Assembly (NCBI RefSeq): GCF_002849855.1
Contig: NZ_CP018616.1
Span: 2,666,001 to 2,730,000 of the forward strand
DNA: 64,000 nt
Source of the DNA: Vibrio azureus
Lineage (GTDB): Bacteria > Pseudomonadota > Gammaproteobacteria > Enterobacterales > Vibrionaceae
Direction: 5' to 3'
The translations under genes and the position numbers were made by a program. Position 1 is the stretch's first letter; each line of letters begins with the position of its first letter. Positions 20,601 to 30,771 of this stretch are shown here, piece by piece. Under the pieces are notes generated by a model, which was not told where the DNA came from, searched no databases, and saw only the letters and a program-made list of their open reading frames with translations.

Positions 20601-21626
20601 ATCCAAATTTGGCCATGCAATACCATCTGTCAAAATTTGCAGTGCATTCGCTTGAGCTTTCCAGCCCTTCTGATTCGGAGAAAGTTTGAATATGCCCGAT
20701 TCGATCACCAGCTCATGACATCCTTTTTCATTCCAAATTAATCTAGAAGGTAGGATTTCAACGTAAGCATCATTAGGCTTCCCATGCTCTAATGTCAGCC
20801 AAGAGTTCAAACTAATTTCCCCAGATTCAATGCCAGACTCTGCCTGCATATGCTGGGTCAACCAAGGGCCAATAGATACATTTTGGGCACTAGCAAAAAA
20901 TTCACCGGAGATATCCCTAAGTGAACCAAAATCTGTAAAGTTTGCGCTGACGAGCAGTGAGTTCAAGCTAGGTTCAATAATATTCACCACGCCTTCGACC
21001 CGGTGTTTGTGTCCTCGGTTACGCCAACGAAGCTGTTCAATGTCAAGACGACGCGGTTCTTGAGAAATAGAGCGATACCAAATTTGAGAACGGTTGAGCG
21101 TAAAATCTTGCAACTGACGCAAAAGTAACGAATCTATCTGTCTGCTTAGCGCTGACGGTTTTGAGCGTTTATGCCCAACTTGAGAAGGTACCGTAATTTG
21201 AGAGTGACTGACAGCTTGAGGGGCGACTTCTTCTTTAGAAAATAGATCGACAGAACGAATATCAAGCGTCAATGCATCAATATCTAAATCTGAAATAACG
21301 GGTTTCAATTGCAAGACTGAACGAAGTAAATCGAATTCAATATCAATCTTATCAACCTTAAGGTTTGCCGAAGGCTCTTGAGGTAAAGTCGCCTGTAATC
21401 CTTGCAGTTGAAGAGAGGGGTGGCTGTTACGCCAAGACCCCATCACATTACTGATTGAAACATCTAAGCCTGTATCCTGTTTGATCCAGGCTGTAATCTC
21501 ATTTTGAAAAGAATTAAGATGTGGCAAGGTAACACGTAAAGCGGTGACGAAGAGTGCTAACATCACCAATACTAAAACTAAGCTCCAAGCACAAAAACGT
21601 GCTAAGCGGTTAACACTAAAATTCAC
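17697..21626 (-). CDS. yhdP: AsmA-like envelope protein YhdP
   Basis: A 1309-residue protein of the YhdP/AsmA-like bridge family, comparable to the 1266-residue E. coli protein. An N-terminal transmembrane segment (about residues 12-30, LVLVMLALFVTAL) anchors it in the inner membrane; the rest is a very long periplasmic beta-rich repeat region with the C-terminal AsmA_2/DUF3971 features (GKGVISQVSGAARLLGLFS, FNSIKGSGKI). In E. coli YhdP, TamB and YdbH together carry phospholipids to the outer membrane. It starts 12 bp after rng and ends 28 bp before the nitrilase gene. Confidence 0.92.
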   Translation of the reverse strand: MNFSVNRLARFCAWSLVLVLVMLALFVTALRVTLPHLNSFQNEITAWIKQDTGLDVSISNVMGSWRNSHPSLQLQGLQATLPQEPSANLKVDKIDIEFDLLRSVLQLKPVISDLDIDALTLDIRSVDLFSKEEVAPQAVSHSQITVPSQVGHKRSKPSALSRQIDSLLLRQLQDFTLNRSQIWYRSISQEPRRLDIEQLRWRNRGHKHRVEGVVNIIEPSLNSLLVSANFTDFGSLRDISGEFFASAQNVSIGPWLTQHMQAESGIESGEISLNSWLTLEHGKPNDAYVEILPSRLIWNEKGCHELVIESGIFKLSPNQKGWKAQANALQILTDGIAWPNLDITANMQPSEWLLNLSQLDVAALRPLLKLAPRSEFSNEALEHLSPSGRIEDVRILMKESLDSLRYSATLSNLSLSEWETIPGFNRVNMTLSGSLKQAQAKLTVMDDVFSFGEWLQAPLDIKQSEVELFWQQDDNGWRVWADKTTVATRDIQLLGTFVLDVPKGKSPFLSLYAEADLYNAGEVWRYLPPPALGQDLTNYLSSAIQGGKAETAKLLWYGDLDRFPYQTNDGIFQARIGLKNAKFSFDTAWPSITDLQLDLHFQNESMHFESHSAKLEGIQADKIIGHIDDLAESGQVDIEAKASAPASAVRDYMMATPLIDSVGAALTAVKVSGPVASEFNLTVPFDANQEVRVWGYADLNNSRVDIDTPAMTLENTTGRIQFDNNVVTGKGIKANLLTQPLVLNFDGAAQHKGYQVAIQSHGEWQVEPLKSYLGEQWLEPLSGKAPWQMSIDLQLGDIDFNYQVDLMAQLDRLASQYPYPLTKPAGTAGQAKLKASGDQASITAQLQLPEAKYQAEIDISHETPVLNATNLVIGQGGFKANPMTGHSVSVNLDKLDFNKWQPFLQDITSVAKAEKVDVKADPSPLIIPLPTQFSLDVGVLRLGEIELNDIALDARNQNNIWQVTVDSQETKGKASYDLPNHSLSVALEQLHLYIPSFDDKKIKRNSLLVRDDLSAPLISKFERKFYQEMPNLTLSVEDFWLQGYKVGQVNIALARQADRLEWQQMSFASGQSHVDIKGWWQLTETQSHSHFNLAFKGENNSDLMERFGITSGIQQAPFEIKAKVDWDGAPWSMKTQTLQGEVTTEFGKGVISQVSGAARLLGLFSLDSIIRKMQLDFTDVFDKGLAFNSIKGSGKIQEGVFVTNDIEMDALAGEMTIRGIADMNTRLVDAEVSFVPDITSGIPMLTAFAVAPQTALYVLAISTVISPVVEVFTQVNYSVEGPLDSPTVKEISRSKGKYTLPEQLRENAK

Positions 21627-21638
21627 ACAGGTTCCAAA

Positions 21639-23108
21639 CTACATCATTACTACGTCAAACTGCTCTTGAACATATAAAGGTTCGGCTTGAATACGAACTT
21701 GTTTACCAATAAAAATTTCGAGTTCAGCAAGAGCATGTGATTCGTCTCCCAGCAAAGCTTCTGCCACATAAGGGGAAGCATACACGACAAAATTATCGGC
21801 ATCATAAGCTCGATTCACTCGAGTAATTTCACGCAAGATTTCAAAACAAACGGTTTCAACAGTTTTAACACTACCGCGCCCTTCACAAGTAGGACAACTC
21901 GAACAAAGAATATGTTCAATACTTTCACGAGTTCGTTTACGCGTCATTTCGACTAAACCCAGTTGAGTAAAACCATTGATGTTGGTTTTGACACGATCTT
22001 TAGATAAAGCGGCGTCAAGAGAAGCTAACACACGCTTACGATGCTCTTCAGATAACATATCAATAAAATCAATAATGATGATACCGCCCAGATTACGTAA
22101 ACGTAGTTGACGCGCTATCGCCTGAGTCGCTTCGACATTAGTATTGAAAATGGTTTCTTCTAGGTTACGGCGTCCAACAAAGGCCCCTGTATTGATGTCG
22201 ACCGTCGTCATTGCTTCAGTCTGGTCGATGATCAGGTAACCTCCCGATTTCAGCTCTACTTTACGCTCCAATGAGCGTTGAATTTCATTCTCAGTGTCAT
22301 ACATATCAAAGATAGGTTTGTCACCTTCATAAAGCTCAAGCTTCTCCGTTAGCTCAGGAACATACTCAGAGGTAAATTCTTTGAGATTCTCATACTCTAA
22401 ACGTGAATCGACCATGACTTTATCCAGCTCTGTACCGACAAAGTCACGTAGAATGCGCTGTGCTAAACCCAGCTCTCCATAGAGTGTGGCGCGAGTTTTA
22501 TACTTCGCACGGCGCTCCATGATCTTCGACCATAATCGTTTTAGAAAGGCTGCATCTTGTGAAAGCTCTTTGTCGTCTGCTCCCTCTGCTGCCGTCCGAA
22601 TAATAAAACCGCCATGTTCATCACAATAGTGATTCACTACTTTTTTAAGGCGCTCGCGCTCTTTTTCACATTCAATCCGTTGAGAGACACCGACATGGCT
22701 TGCTCCGGGCATAAAAACAAGATAGCGCGATGGCAGAGTAATATCCGTGGTGAGTCTGGCCCCTTTTGTTCCTAACGGATCCTTGACGACTTGAACCACA
22801 ATATCTTGCCCTTGACGCACTAACTCAGAAATATCGCGTACCTGAAATTGTTGCTTTTCATTTTCTGCGACACACTCAGTATGTGGCACGATATCAGATG
22901 CATGCAGGAATGCCGCTTTTTCTAAGCCAATATCGACAAAAGCCGCTTGCATACCAGGTAATACACGACTCACTTTACCTTTATAAATATTACCGACAAT
23001 ACCGCGACGCGATTCTCGTTCTATATGTATTTCTTGTAATACGCCACCTTCAATCATCGCCACACGCGTTTCACTCGGAGTGACGTTTAACAGCAATTCT
23101 GCACTCAT
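21639..23108 (-). CDS. rng: Ribonuclease G
   Basis: A 489-residue RNase E/G family endoribonuclease, the same length as E. coli RNase G, which matures the 5' end of 16S rRNA and cleaves some mRNAs. N-terminal S1 domain (about 35-125) with GIVGNIYKGKVSRVLPGMQAA truncated here to its core, catalytic DNase I-like region with Asp residues in TTVDINTGAF and IIDFIDM, and the zinc-link CSSCPTCEGRG region. A GTG at 23114 is in frame, but the ATG at 23108 (MSAELLLN) aligns with MTAELLVN. 17 bp after maf. Confidence 0.95.
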   Translation of the reverse strand: MSAELLLNVTPSETRVAMIEGGVLQEIHIERESRRGIVGNIYKGKVSRVLPGMQAAFVDIGLEKAAFLHASDIVPHTECVAENEKQQFQVRDISELVRQGQDIVVQVVKDPLGTKGARLTTDITLPSRYLVFMPGASHVGVSQRIECEKERERLKKVVNHYCDEHGGFIIRTAAEGADDKELSQDAAFLKRLWSKIMERRAKYKTRATLYGELGLAQRILRDFVGTELDKVMVDSRLEYENLKEFTSEYVPELTEKLELYEGDKPIFDMYDTENEIQRSLERKVELKSGGYLIIDQTEAMTTVDINTGAFVGRRNLEETIFNTNVEATQAIARQLRLRNLGGIIIIDFIDMLSEEHRKRVLASLDAALSKDRVKTNINGFTQLGLVEMTRKRTRESIEHILCSSCPTCEGRGSVKTVETVCFEILREITRVNRAYDADNFVVYASPYVAEALLGDESHALAELEIFIGKQVRIQAEPLYVQEQFDVVMM

Positions 23109-23125
23109 GTGCACACCTCAAATAA

Positions 23126-23695
23126 TTATAAAAATTCTTGAATCAGCTGATCAGTTTCAAATAGAGGTAAGCCAACCACAGCATAATAACTGCCTTCGAT
23201 TCGGGTCACAAAGCGCCCCCCTAAACCTTGGATACCATAACTTCCAGCTTTATCGCATGGTTCTCCTGACTGCCAATATTGTTCTATTTCTTCATCAGTC
23301 AATGACTTAAACCACACATCGGTTACAACAACCTGGGAATATTGTCGCTCAGCAGAAACGACACTGACCGCGGTCATCACTTGGTGATGACGATCAGAAA
23401 GCTGACTAAGCATCTGTTTTGAATCTTCAAAACAAGTGGGCTTTTCCAACACCAAATCATCGCAAACCACAACCGTATCAGAACCTAATACTACGGCCCC
23501 CGATTGCGACATCGCCAAGCCTGCTTGCGCTTTTTCCAAGGAGAGCCGTGATACATATTCGTAAGCGGTTTCATGTTTTTGCTGCTTTTCTTCTATGTCA
23601 GGTAACACAATGTCGAACTGGTAACCCAACTGAGTAAGCAACTCTTTTCTTCTTGGCGAACCGGAGGCCAACACAAGGGAGATCTTTTTGTTCAC
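23126..23695 (-). CDS. maf: Maf-like nucleotide pyrophosphatase (dTTP/UTP type, YhdE)
   Basis: A 189-residue Maf protein that hydrolyses non-canonical or excess nucleoside triphosphates. The N-terminal substrate loop reads LASGSPRRKELL, and the catalytic Asp region VLGSDTVVVCDDL and GGRFVTRIEGSYYAVVGLP are present. The position between mreD and rng matches YhdE of E. coli, which prefers dTTP/UTP. Only 4 bp separate it from mreD, implying one transcript. Confidence 0.93.
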   Translation of the reverse strand: MNKKISLVLASGSPRRKELLTQLGYQFDIVLPDIEEKQQKHETAYEYVSRLSLEKAQAGLAMSQSGAVVLGSDTVVVCDDLVLEKPTCFEDSKQMLSQLSDRHHQVMTAVSVVSAERQYSQVVVTDVWFKSLTDEEIEQYWQSGEPCDKAGSYGIQGLGGRFVTRIEGSYYAVVGLPLFETDQLIQEFL

Positions 23696-23699
23696 ACTA

Positions 23700-24188
23700 C
23701 TACCTTACATGCCATACACGCCTGATACGACGCATCAATAAAAACAACCATGGCCAAAGTACGGCGTTAATGACCGCCGCCCAAAGCGGTAAAGGATCAA
23801 AAATGACATCTTGATTGAGGTATTCTCCACAAAAAATCAGCACCTCGAGCAATACCGTAAACACCATAATAAGCATAGACTGCTGCCACAACGCCATATT
23901 ACGAATCACCAAGGAATTCAGAGCGACGAGATAGATAACAATCGACATCATCATGCCTCGAATACCCAACGTCGATCCAATCAAGACATCCCACAACAAT
24001 CCAAGTATTAACGCGGTACCGACATTCACTCGATGTGGTAATGCCAGCACCCAGTAACAAATCACAAGAAAAAGCCAAGACGGGCGCAGCTGATCCAAAA
24101 TGCCTGGCCATGGGATTGTTTGTAATACTAATGCAACTAAAAAAGTGATGCCGATGACCATTCGGCTTCGAAACACATTATTGGCCAT
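23700..24188 (-). CDS. mreD: Rod shape-determining protein MreD
   Basis: A 162-residue inner-membrane protein with about five hydrophobic segments, part of the MreBCD elongasome scaffold. Start ATG overlaps the end of mreC by 11 bp. Sequence similarity across MreD is low generally, but gene position directly after mreC and the size and topology make this certain. Confidence 0.93.
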   Translation of the reverse strand: MANNVFRSRMVIGITFLVALVLQTIPWPGILDQLRPSWLFLVICYWVLALPHRVNVGTALILGLLWDVLIGSTLGIRGMMMSIVIYLVALNSLVIRNMALWQQSMLIMVFTVLLEVLIFCGEYLNQDVIFDPLPLWAAVINAVLWPWLFLLMRRIRRVWHVR

Positions 24189-25080
24189 CTGTAACCTCTT
24201 CTTTTAACTCTGCATTTGGCGCTTCTTTAGCATCAGACTGTGATGCTTTATCCAGTCGATCTTCATTTGGCCAAATCAACAGCAAGTAACGCAAGCGATC
24301 AAACTCAACGACTGGCTGTGCCACGATGGAAGCAAACTCTTGTCGTGTATCATGGGAAACATCCATCACAGTAGCCACCGGATAACCTTCTGGGTAAATG
24401 CCTCCAAGTCCAGATGTCACCAGTAAATCACCAGCCTGAATATCAGTACTGGTTGGAATATGCTCCAATTGAATTTTGTCCATTTCACCATTGCCAGATG
24501 CAATAACACGAATATCATTACGAATGACCTGAACTGGAATGGCATTTTTTGCATCCGTCAGCAACAACACTCTCGCATTATGTGCAGCAACAAAGGTCAC
24601 TTGGCCAACGATGCCTTTTTCGTTGATCACAGGCTGCCCAACATAAACGCCATCAATTTGGCCTTTATCAATCACAACTTGATGTTGGTAAGGTGAGGTA
24701 TCGACAGACATTACCTCTGTCACCACCTTCTTTTCATCACGAACAAAAGAAGATCCGAGCAACTTTCTCAAACGTTGATTTTCTTCTTGATATTGCTCGA
24801 GTAAAATAAGTTCACTTTTTAAGCGCAACACTTCTCGTTTTAGATTACGATTTCCGTCGAGGAGAGTTTGACGTGTATTGAAGCGTTCAAACATACCGTC
24901 AAATATACTGCGAGGTAAATTAGCCGCATATTGTATCGGTGCGACCATACTGTTTAAAAAGTATCGAATATTAGAGAATGTATCTAAACGATTATCAGCC
25001 AGCATCAAACCGGCTGAAATAATAACTGCCAAAAATAGGCGTAACTGCAGAGCTGGGCCTCTGCCAAAAATTGGTTTCAT
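24178..25080 (-). CDS. mreC: Rod shape-determining protein MreC
   Basis: A 300-residue bitopic protein: short cytoplasmic N-terminus, one transmembrane helix (about 11-28), a coiled coil (about 65-105, with NRNLKREVLRLKSELILLEQ) and a periplasmic beta-domain (about 120-270). It links cytoplasmic MreB to periplasmic PBP2. The C-terminal tail is Glu/Asp/Lys rich. Separated from mreB by 151 bp containing a strong hairpin. Confidence 0.95.
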   Translation of the reverse strand: MKPIFGRGPALQLRLFLAVIISAGLMLADNRLDTFSNIRYFLNSMVAPIQYAANLPRSIFDGMFERFNTRQTLLDGNRNLKREVLRLKSELILLEQYQEENQRLRKLLGSSFVRDEKKVVTEVMSVDTSPYQHQVVIDKGQIDGVYVGQPVINEKGIVGQVTFVAAHNARVLLLTDAKNAIPVQVIRNDIRVIASGNGEMDKIQLEHIPTSTDIQAGDLLVTSGLGGIYPEGYPVATVMDVSHDTRQEFASIVAQPVVEFDRLRYLLLIWPNEDRLDKASQSDAKEAPNAELKEEVTDGQ

Positions 25081-25190
25081 CTTGTTGTTAAACCTGTGGT
25101 TACCATAACTTTTTAGCCTTATTTGGCAACCTAAGAGATCGACACTAAGCGATTCTAGGCCTGAAGCAGAGCGATATTATAAAGATAGGG

Positions 25191-25222
25191 AAAGGGTGAA
25201 ACTGAAGCCAGTTTCACCCTTT
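25191..25222. terminator. Strong hairpin between mreB and mreC
   Basis: AAAGGGTGAAACTG (25191-25204) pairs perfectly over 14 bp with CAGTTTCACCCTTT (25209-25222) around the loop AAGC. It lies 10 bp after the mreB stop and reads as a terminator or attenuator on the minus strand, although the best T-run is on the + side (25221-25233). Confidence 0.75.
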
Positions 25223-25231
25223 GTATTTTTA

Positions 25232-26284
<1,053 letters not shown>

Positions 26285-26328
26285 TCATCCTGCAAAAAAT
26301 TGAGAAGACAAAAATTGTCTTAAATGTA

Positions 26329-26359
26329 CCAATGCCTCGCTTGTACAGCAAGGCATTGG
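26329..26359 (-). terminator. Hairpin after mshQ, before mreB
   Basis: CCAATGCCT and AGGCATTGG arms (26329-26337 and 26351-26359) with a further GCT/AGC pairing inside form a long stem. It lies about 70 bp after the mshQ stop; the T-tail is weak (TACATTT), so termination is inferred from position. Confidence 0.55.
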
Positions 26360-26427
26360 GACATAAACATGAGCATAAACTTTCAATTTCTTTCAGTTTG
26401 CTTACTTAATGTTAGCTATGACCGTTT

Positions 26428-29400
26428 TTATGGCTCGGTTATTCCTGGTTCCGCTCGATAAATCACTTTGTCATGACCACGGTGAATACCAAATGTAACC
26501 ACTGAAGATGGGTCCTGTTCTTCAGGTTTCCCCCCCTCCCAGCGATACTTTAGCCAGGGAAGATCATTACCTGCCTCTTCAAGCCCTAACCAAACCCGAG
26601 TTTGTTGTCGGTATGGCGCAGCTTCAAAAGCAACGAGCTTATTTAAATACCCTGAAGAGACTTGTCCACCATCAATCAATTGCACATCTTGTGGATCCGC
26701 ATTTTTGCCAAGTGGCCAAATAACTTGTTGCTTAGACACCGCCCCTATGACTGTCGTCTGATCATCATCGATATTATTCACAAAACGCTCACCGTTCCAA
26801 TACTCAACCCGTAATGGGACTTGCAAATGATCGCCTTGGTTACCTCCCACATCATCCAAATCGATGCGACCAAAACGAATGTCGGGTTGCAGAACCAAAC
26901 GAGATTCAAATGGATGGTTGCCCGTTTCAAAAAATGCGACAGGATCTGCATTGTTTTCGTACACGAGGCCAATTTGCGATCGTTGTCCCCCAGCAATGGA
27001 ATTAAAAGGGCCATCTGGGTAATGGCTCCCAACTAAATCTTTTTGCCAACAGGCTCCCTCAGAACAGTGATGACTGCCACCGATAGAAAAAAGACCAACA
27101 CTTCGTCCAACTTGGTTGTTCCATGCTCCTGGACCAAATTTTGGTGCCTCAAATCGCTCAGCATAATGCTCAAGTTCTGCAAGATTGAACTCTGCCTGAG
27201 ACATAAAGTTCACATAGTTTTGAACCGGTTGATTTAATCCATTTAAAGCTTCAACTTCAAATTTCACGCCCTCAAAAGGTTGGTTCATGTAGATAAAACC
27301 TTGCTGTCCTGGATAATGCCATTCACTTGAGATAACACGAAAATATTTAGGATAAAAGCGCCCCACGGTGACAGAAGAGGGCTCCAAATTCATCCCTAAA
27401 TAACTCGCATTGGTGGCCAAGTTCAGGGAACCAACCTCATTCCACGAGTACGTGACTTGTTTACCATTGATCGCTTCTGAGCGAGTAAACTCGAGTGACT
27501 CACCATTGACAGTACTCAGGTTAGCCAACTCACCCTCAATAGGATAAGCCACCGCGAATTCAGTTTGAAATGCGGCTTGTAGATTACCTTCGGTAAAGTA
27601 GTTTTGTGTGCTCGGATAGGTGCACGATTGCTCGTAGGTGCCCGTTGGCGTTCTGTGAATAATAGCTTTAAACGTGACACTGAAGCTTTCAGCTGAAGGC
27701 ATAAAAGCCGCGCCTGATTCTTGTGTTGCTGGGTTCATCTGACCGGTTTGTTGCGCATGAATATCACATGCCACAATTTTCCAAGGGCGAGATTGAACCA
27801 AAAATGAGCCATTTAATGCTAGCGTCTCACCCGTTGGTTGTTGATCAGGTGACATTGGGCAGTGATCGGAATAACGAGGATCACAAATAAAATTATCGTC
27901 TTCTAATTTAACGGTAAACTGACCAGACTCCATCAACACCAATTTATCTCTGGAAATCCCCTGTTCCGATGAGGTGAATTGTGGCGCATAAGTTAATAAA
28001 GAAGGCTCTTTTCTCCCAGAGGGTGGCCTGTCAAGATTCAAAGTCACGCTTGGTTTACCCGTATAACTCTTGACAACGGTTTGCTGACCTTTAAGACAAG
28101 CGAGTATCTTTGTCGTTAATGGGTATTCTTGGCCTGCAACAATATTTTGATCATCAACAGAAAATTGGAAAGGCAGCAGCTTAAACGTCGCCTCCTGAGA
28201 CTTGTTGGTATCTTCATCCATCGTGACTTTAAGGACATAAGGCGTATTCAAGTCGATTTTGCTGCTGTCTTCGACAGTAATAGCCAGTGCTAATTGACCA
28301 AGATGAGATGAGTTGGACTCAGTCGTAAAATAGGGATACGTTCCTTGTCCAATATTATTCGCAACTTTAACCCGAAACCAAGGTTCAGCGCTCTTAGGCA
28401 AAATATCGACTTTCAATCCTGTACTTTGCGCACTTCCTTGATTGGTTGTCTCAATCGCAAAAGTTGGCCCTTGAGAACCACAAAGTAATGCATACTGATT
28501 GTGTGGAGAAAGAGTTAATTGATAATCATCAGTAGGAGCAAGACAAGAAGAAGCGCTATGTATCTCAGCATCGTTATTGACATCAACTTCCGGAGCCGTA
28601 ATCGCACCATAGACGCTACTGTGATTACTTAAATACACTTTCTTTTCACTGTAAAGAACACCAATAAACTGCGAGTTATTCGAAATATCAACCCAGTTGA
28701 AGACACTCCTTGTGTCAATTGGCAAGTTATAAACATTCACCCGCATATTGCCTTTAAATGCAGCATCATGGTCGGTATCCACTTTCATTCCCATGAAAGA
28801 TCGATTGGCTAAGGAGACCGCTTTAGTATTAATCACGACTTCGGTACCTGGGGTAACGAACAATTTCCCCCCAGTGTTGATCTGCACCGTATCAAACCAG
28901 TAACGACCAGCCGCCAACGTCAGTTCACCATCAACTGCAAGGTTTTTCACTTGCTTGCCATCTTGAAAGGTGACCCTTTGTTCAGAGGTAATGATCACAT
29001 CTTGCCACGTCGAACTTACAGGAAAACTTTCCAGAGATTCTTTACCAACCAGCAGCCCTTCATCACCGAAGCACTCAAAGCCATCACAAGCGTCACTTTT
29101 ATTTTGCCCCCAAATTCGGCCAGGTAAAAAGCCCAACACACGCCTTCTTTGATTATGGTCTTTGATGATAGGAGCACCATGTATTTTTGAGCGGTTGGAT
29201 AATATTAAAAAGCCATTTTCTCCATCTTCTGGCTTTTCAATCTTCCAGGTTTGTACTGGTGAATGAAAGACATCACATATTGGGTTGGGATTGGCCTTTT
29301 CAAACATAAACCAACCGACTTCTTCATCCAAATGCCCTCGCTCTTTGTCTCTTTGCATATCTTCTTCGACAATAAAGCCAACCGAGTCTTTAGTGATACT

Positions 29401-30765
29401 ACACCGTCGTAACCAGCCACCATTATTCCCTTTACGAGAGTTTTTATTCGCGATCAAAATAGGTGGGCTCTCAAATCCGGCATCATCAGGAAAAGGCGTG
29501 TAAACTTTACAACCCTTGGAAATGGGATCGATCACCGGATCTTTTTGGTCAAGCGTGTATTCCGTTAAACCTTGCCCCAGCCAAAATCGCTGACCATCAA
29601 TATAGCCATGCCCTTCACCCGCAACAAAAGCAACAGTCTCTAACTTACTAAGAGTGTTAAAGGTTTCTTTACCCCTGCGATTTTTCTGAAAGACTTCTGA
29701 TTTTTCTAGCGCAATAGTAAAAAACCGTTCTGTTGCGTCACGAGCCATACCCGTAAACCAATTATTAGGGCCGTTATTATTGCGAGTTTGAGGTTGAACC
29801 AACACTCCAGGTCGATCATTAAAGCGTTTCAATCCATAGCTTTCAAAATCAATCTTAACGCCGTTCATCCTCTCATTATTGCCTTTAGCGTTATATTGAG
29901 AGGCGGCAATATTGGTTTCAAGCGTGCCAGCAACAATTTTAGCCCCATTAACTAACTCTAACACTCCAGGCTCAATCACAAAGTAGTCCACCTTAGCCAT
30001 CTCTTTTTGTACTTCTGAACTTCGGCCATCAAGGAATTGAACTCTTTTGTCAGCACTTGCATGCGGAGCGAACTCTTGCACAACCGTTGCCATTTGGTGA
30101 GTCGTTTCCACAACGGCGACTGTTGAAGGATACTCTGATCGTCTTGGCGGCTTTCCTGTTAACGAAGCATCAATGGTTGGCATAACAAAAACCAAAGGTT
30201 TGGGTTTACTTTCGTCGTAGTGTTTTTCATACGCAATGGTGCAGACATACTGTCCACCACTCATATTGCAGTTGCTGCTTTTTAGCGTACCAAATTCAAA
30301 CTTTGGCGAGGTGTTGATCGTCTGATCTGGGCCATCAGGCAGGGCTTGAGCAACACATTGAAGATTTTCGATTTGTTCTTGAGCGCCAATAGACCAAGGC
30401 TGAGTCGTGCTAAGGTTAATGTATTGCCTAGCAAGCAATTCAAAATGCGTTTCACCAATAAGCTGGCGATAGTATTTCATCTGTTTTGCATCGGCCACAT
30501 ACTCCAAGATGATCTTGTAGCCCAAGCCATTATTTAAATGGGCCTCATTAAAAGCGAATTGATATTCATCGCCGAAGCGTCTCGGTCCTGTGTACCAAAG
30601 TACAAAATCGTAGCCTCTTTCTCGCAAGACAACACTTTGATAGTCATCACTCCCTCGAGTATTAAAAGAAACGGTAAAGTCATTCTTAGCCTCGACATCA
30701 CATTGAGAAGCAAACACAAAGCTTGGCAGCAGCATAAATACAAAAAAAAAGGTTATTAATTTCAT
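26428..30765 (-). CDS. mshQ: MSHA biogenesis protein MshQ
   Basis: A very large (1445 aa) secreted protein, the last gene of the MSHA locus. A signal peptide is clear (residues 1-19, cleavage after FVFA). The N-terminal two-thirds is beta-rich with no motif I can name; the region around 600-750 looks like a polymeric right-handed repeat (INTGGKLFVTPGTEVVINT). The C-terminal third matches the DUF6701 type found in MshQ proteins (VTVGRFYPKYFRVIS, WPLGKNADPQ). Many Cys suggest disulfides. Likely a pilus-tip adhesin or surface-associated factor; its direct role in MSHA pili is not settled. Confidence 0.9.
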   Translation of the reverse strand: MKLITFFFVFMLLPSFVFASQCDVEAKNDFTVSFNTRGSDDYQSVVLRERGYDFVLWYTGPRRFGDEYQFAFNEAHLNNGLGYKIILEYVADAKQMKYYRQLIGETHFELLARQYINLSTTQPWSIGAQEQIENLQCVAQALPDGPDQTINTSPKFEFGTLKSSNCNMSGGQYVCTIAYEKHYDESKPKPLVFVMPTIDASLTGKPPRRSEYPSTVAVVETTHQMATVVQEFAPHASADKRVQFLDGRSSEVQKEMAKVDYFVIEPGVLELVNGAKIVAGTLETNIAASQYNAKGNNERMNGVKIDFESYGLKRFNDRPGVLVQPQTRNNNGPNNWFTGMARDATERFFTIALEKSEVFQKNRRGKETFNTLSKLETVAFVAGEGHGYIDGQRFWLGQGLTEYTLDQKDPVIDPISKGCKVYTPFPDDAGFESPPILIANKNSRKGNNGGWLRRCSITKDSVGFIVEEDMQRDKERGHLDEEVGWFMFEKANPNPICDVFHSPVQTWKIEKPEDGENGFLILSNRSKIHGAPIIKDHNQRRRVLGFLPGRIWGQNKSDACDGFECFGDEGLLVGKESLESFPVSSTWQDVIITSEQRVTFQDGKQVKNLAVDGELTLAAGRYWFDTVQINTGGKLFVTPGTEVVINTKAVSLANRSFMGMKVDTDHDAAFKGNMRVNVYNLPIDTRSVFNWVDISNNSQFIGVLYSEKKVYLSNHSSVYGAITAPEVDVNNDAEIHSASSCLAPTDDYQLTLSPHNQYALLCGSQGPTFAIETTNQGSAQSTGLKVDILPKSAEPWFRVKVANNIGQGTYPYFTTESNSSHLGQLALAITVEDSSKIDLNTPYVLKVTMDEDTNKSQEATFKLLPFQFSVDDQNIVAGQEYPLTTKILACLKGQQTVVKSYTGKPSVTLNLDRPPSGRKEPSLLTYAPQFTSSEQGISRDKLVLMESGQFTVKLEDDNFICDPRYSDHCPMSPDQQPTGETLALNGSFLVQSRPWKIVACDIHAQQTGQMNPATQESGAAFMPSAESFSVTFKAIIHRTPTGTYEQSCTYPSTQNYFTEGNLQAAFQTEFAVAYPIEGELANLSTVNGESLEFTRSEAINGKQVTYSWNEVGSLNLATNASYLGMNLEPSSVTVGRFYPKYFRVISSEWHYPGQQGFIYMNQPFEGVKFEVEALNGLNQPVQNYVNFMSQAEFNLAELEHYAERFEAPKFGPGAWNNQVGRSVGLFSIGGSHHCSEGACWQKDLVGSHYPDGPFNSIAGGQRSQIGLVYENNADPVAFFETGNHPFESRLVLQPDIRFGRIDLDDVGGNQGDHLQVPLRVEYWNGERFVNNIDDDQTTVIGAVSKQQVIWPLGKNADPQDVQLIDGGQVSSGYLNKLVAFEAAPYRQQTRVWLGLEEAGNDLPWLKYRWEGGKPEEQDPSSVVTFGIHRGHDKVIYRAEPGITEP

Positions 30766-30771
30766 CGCGAT

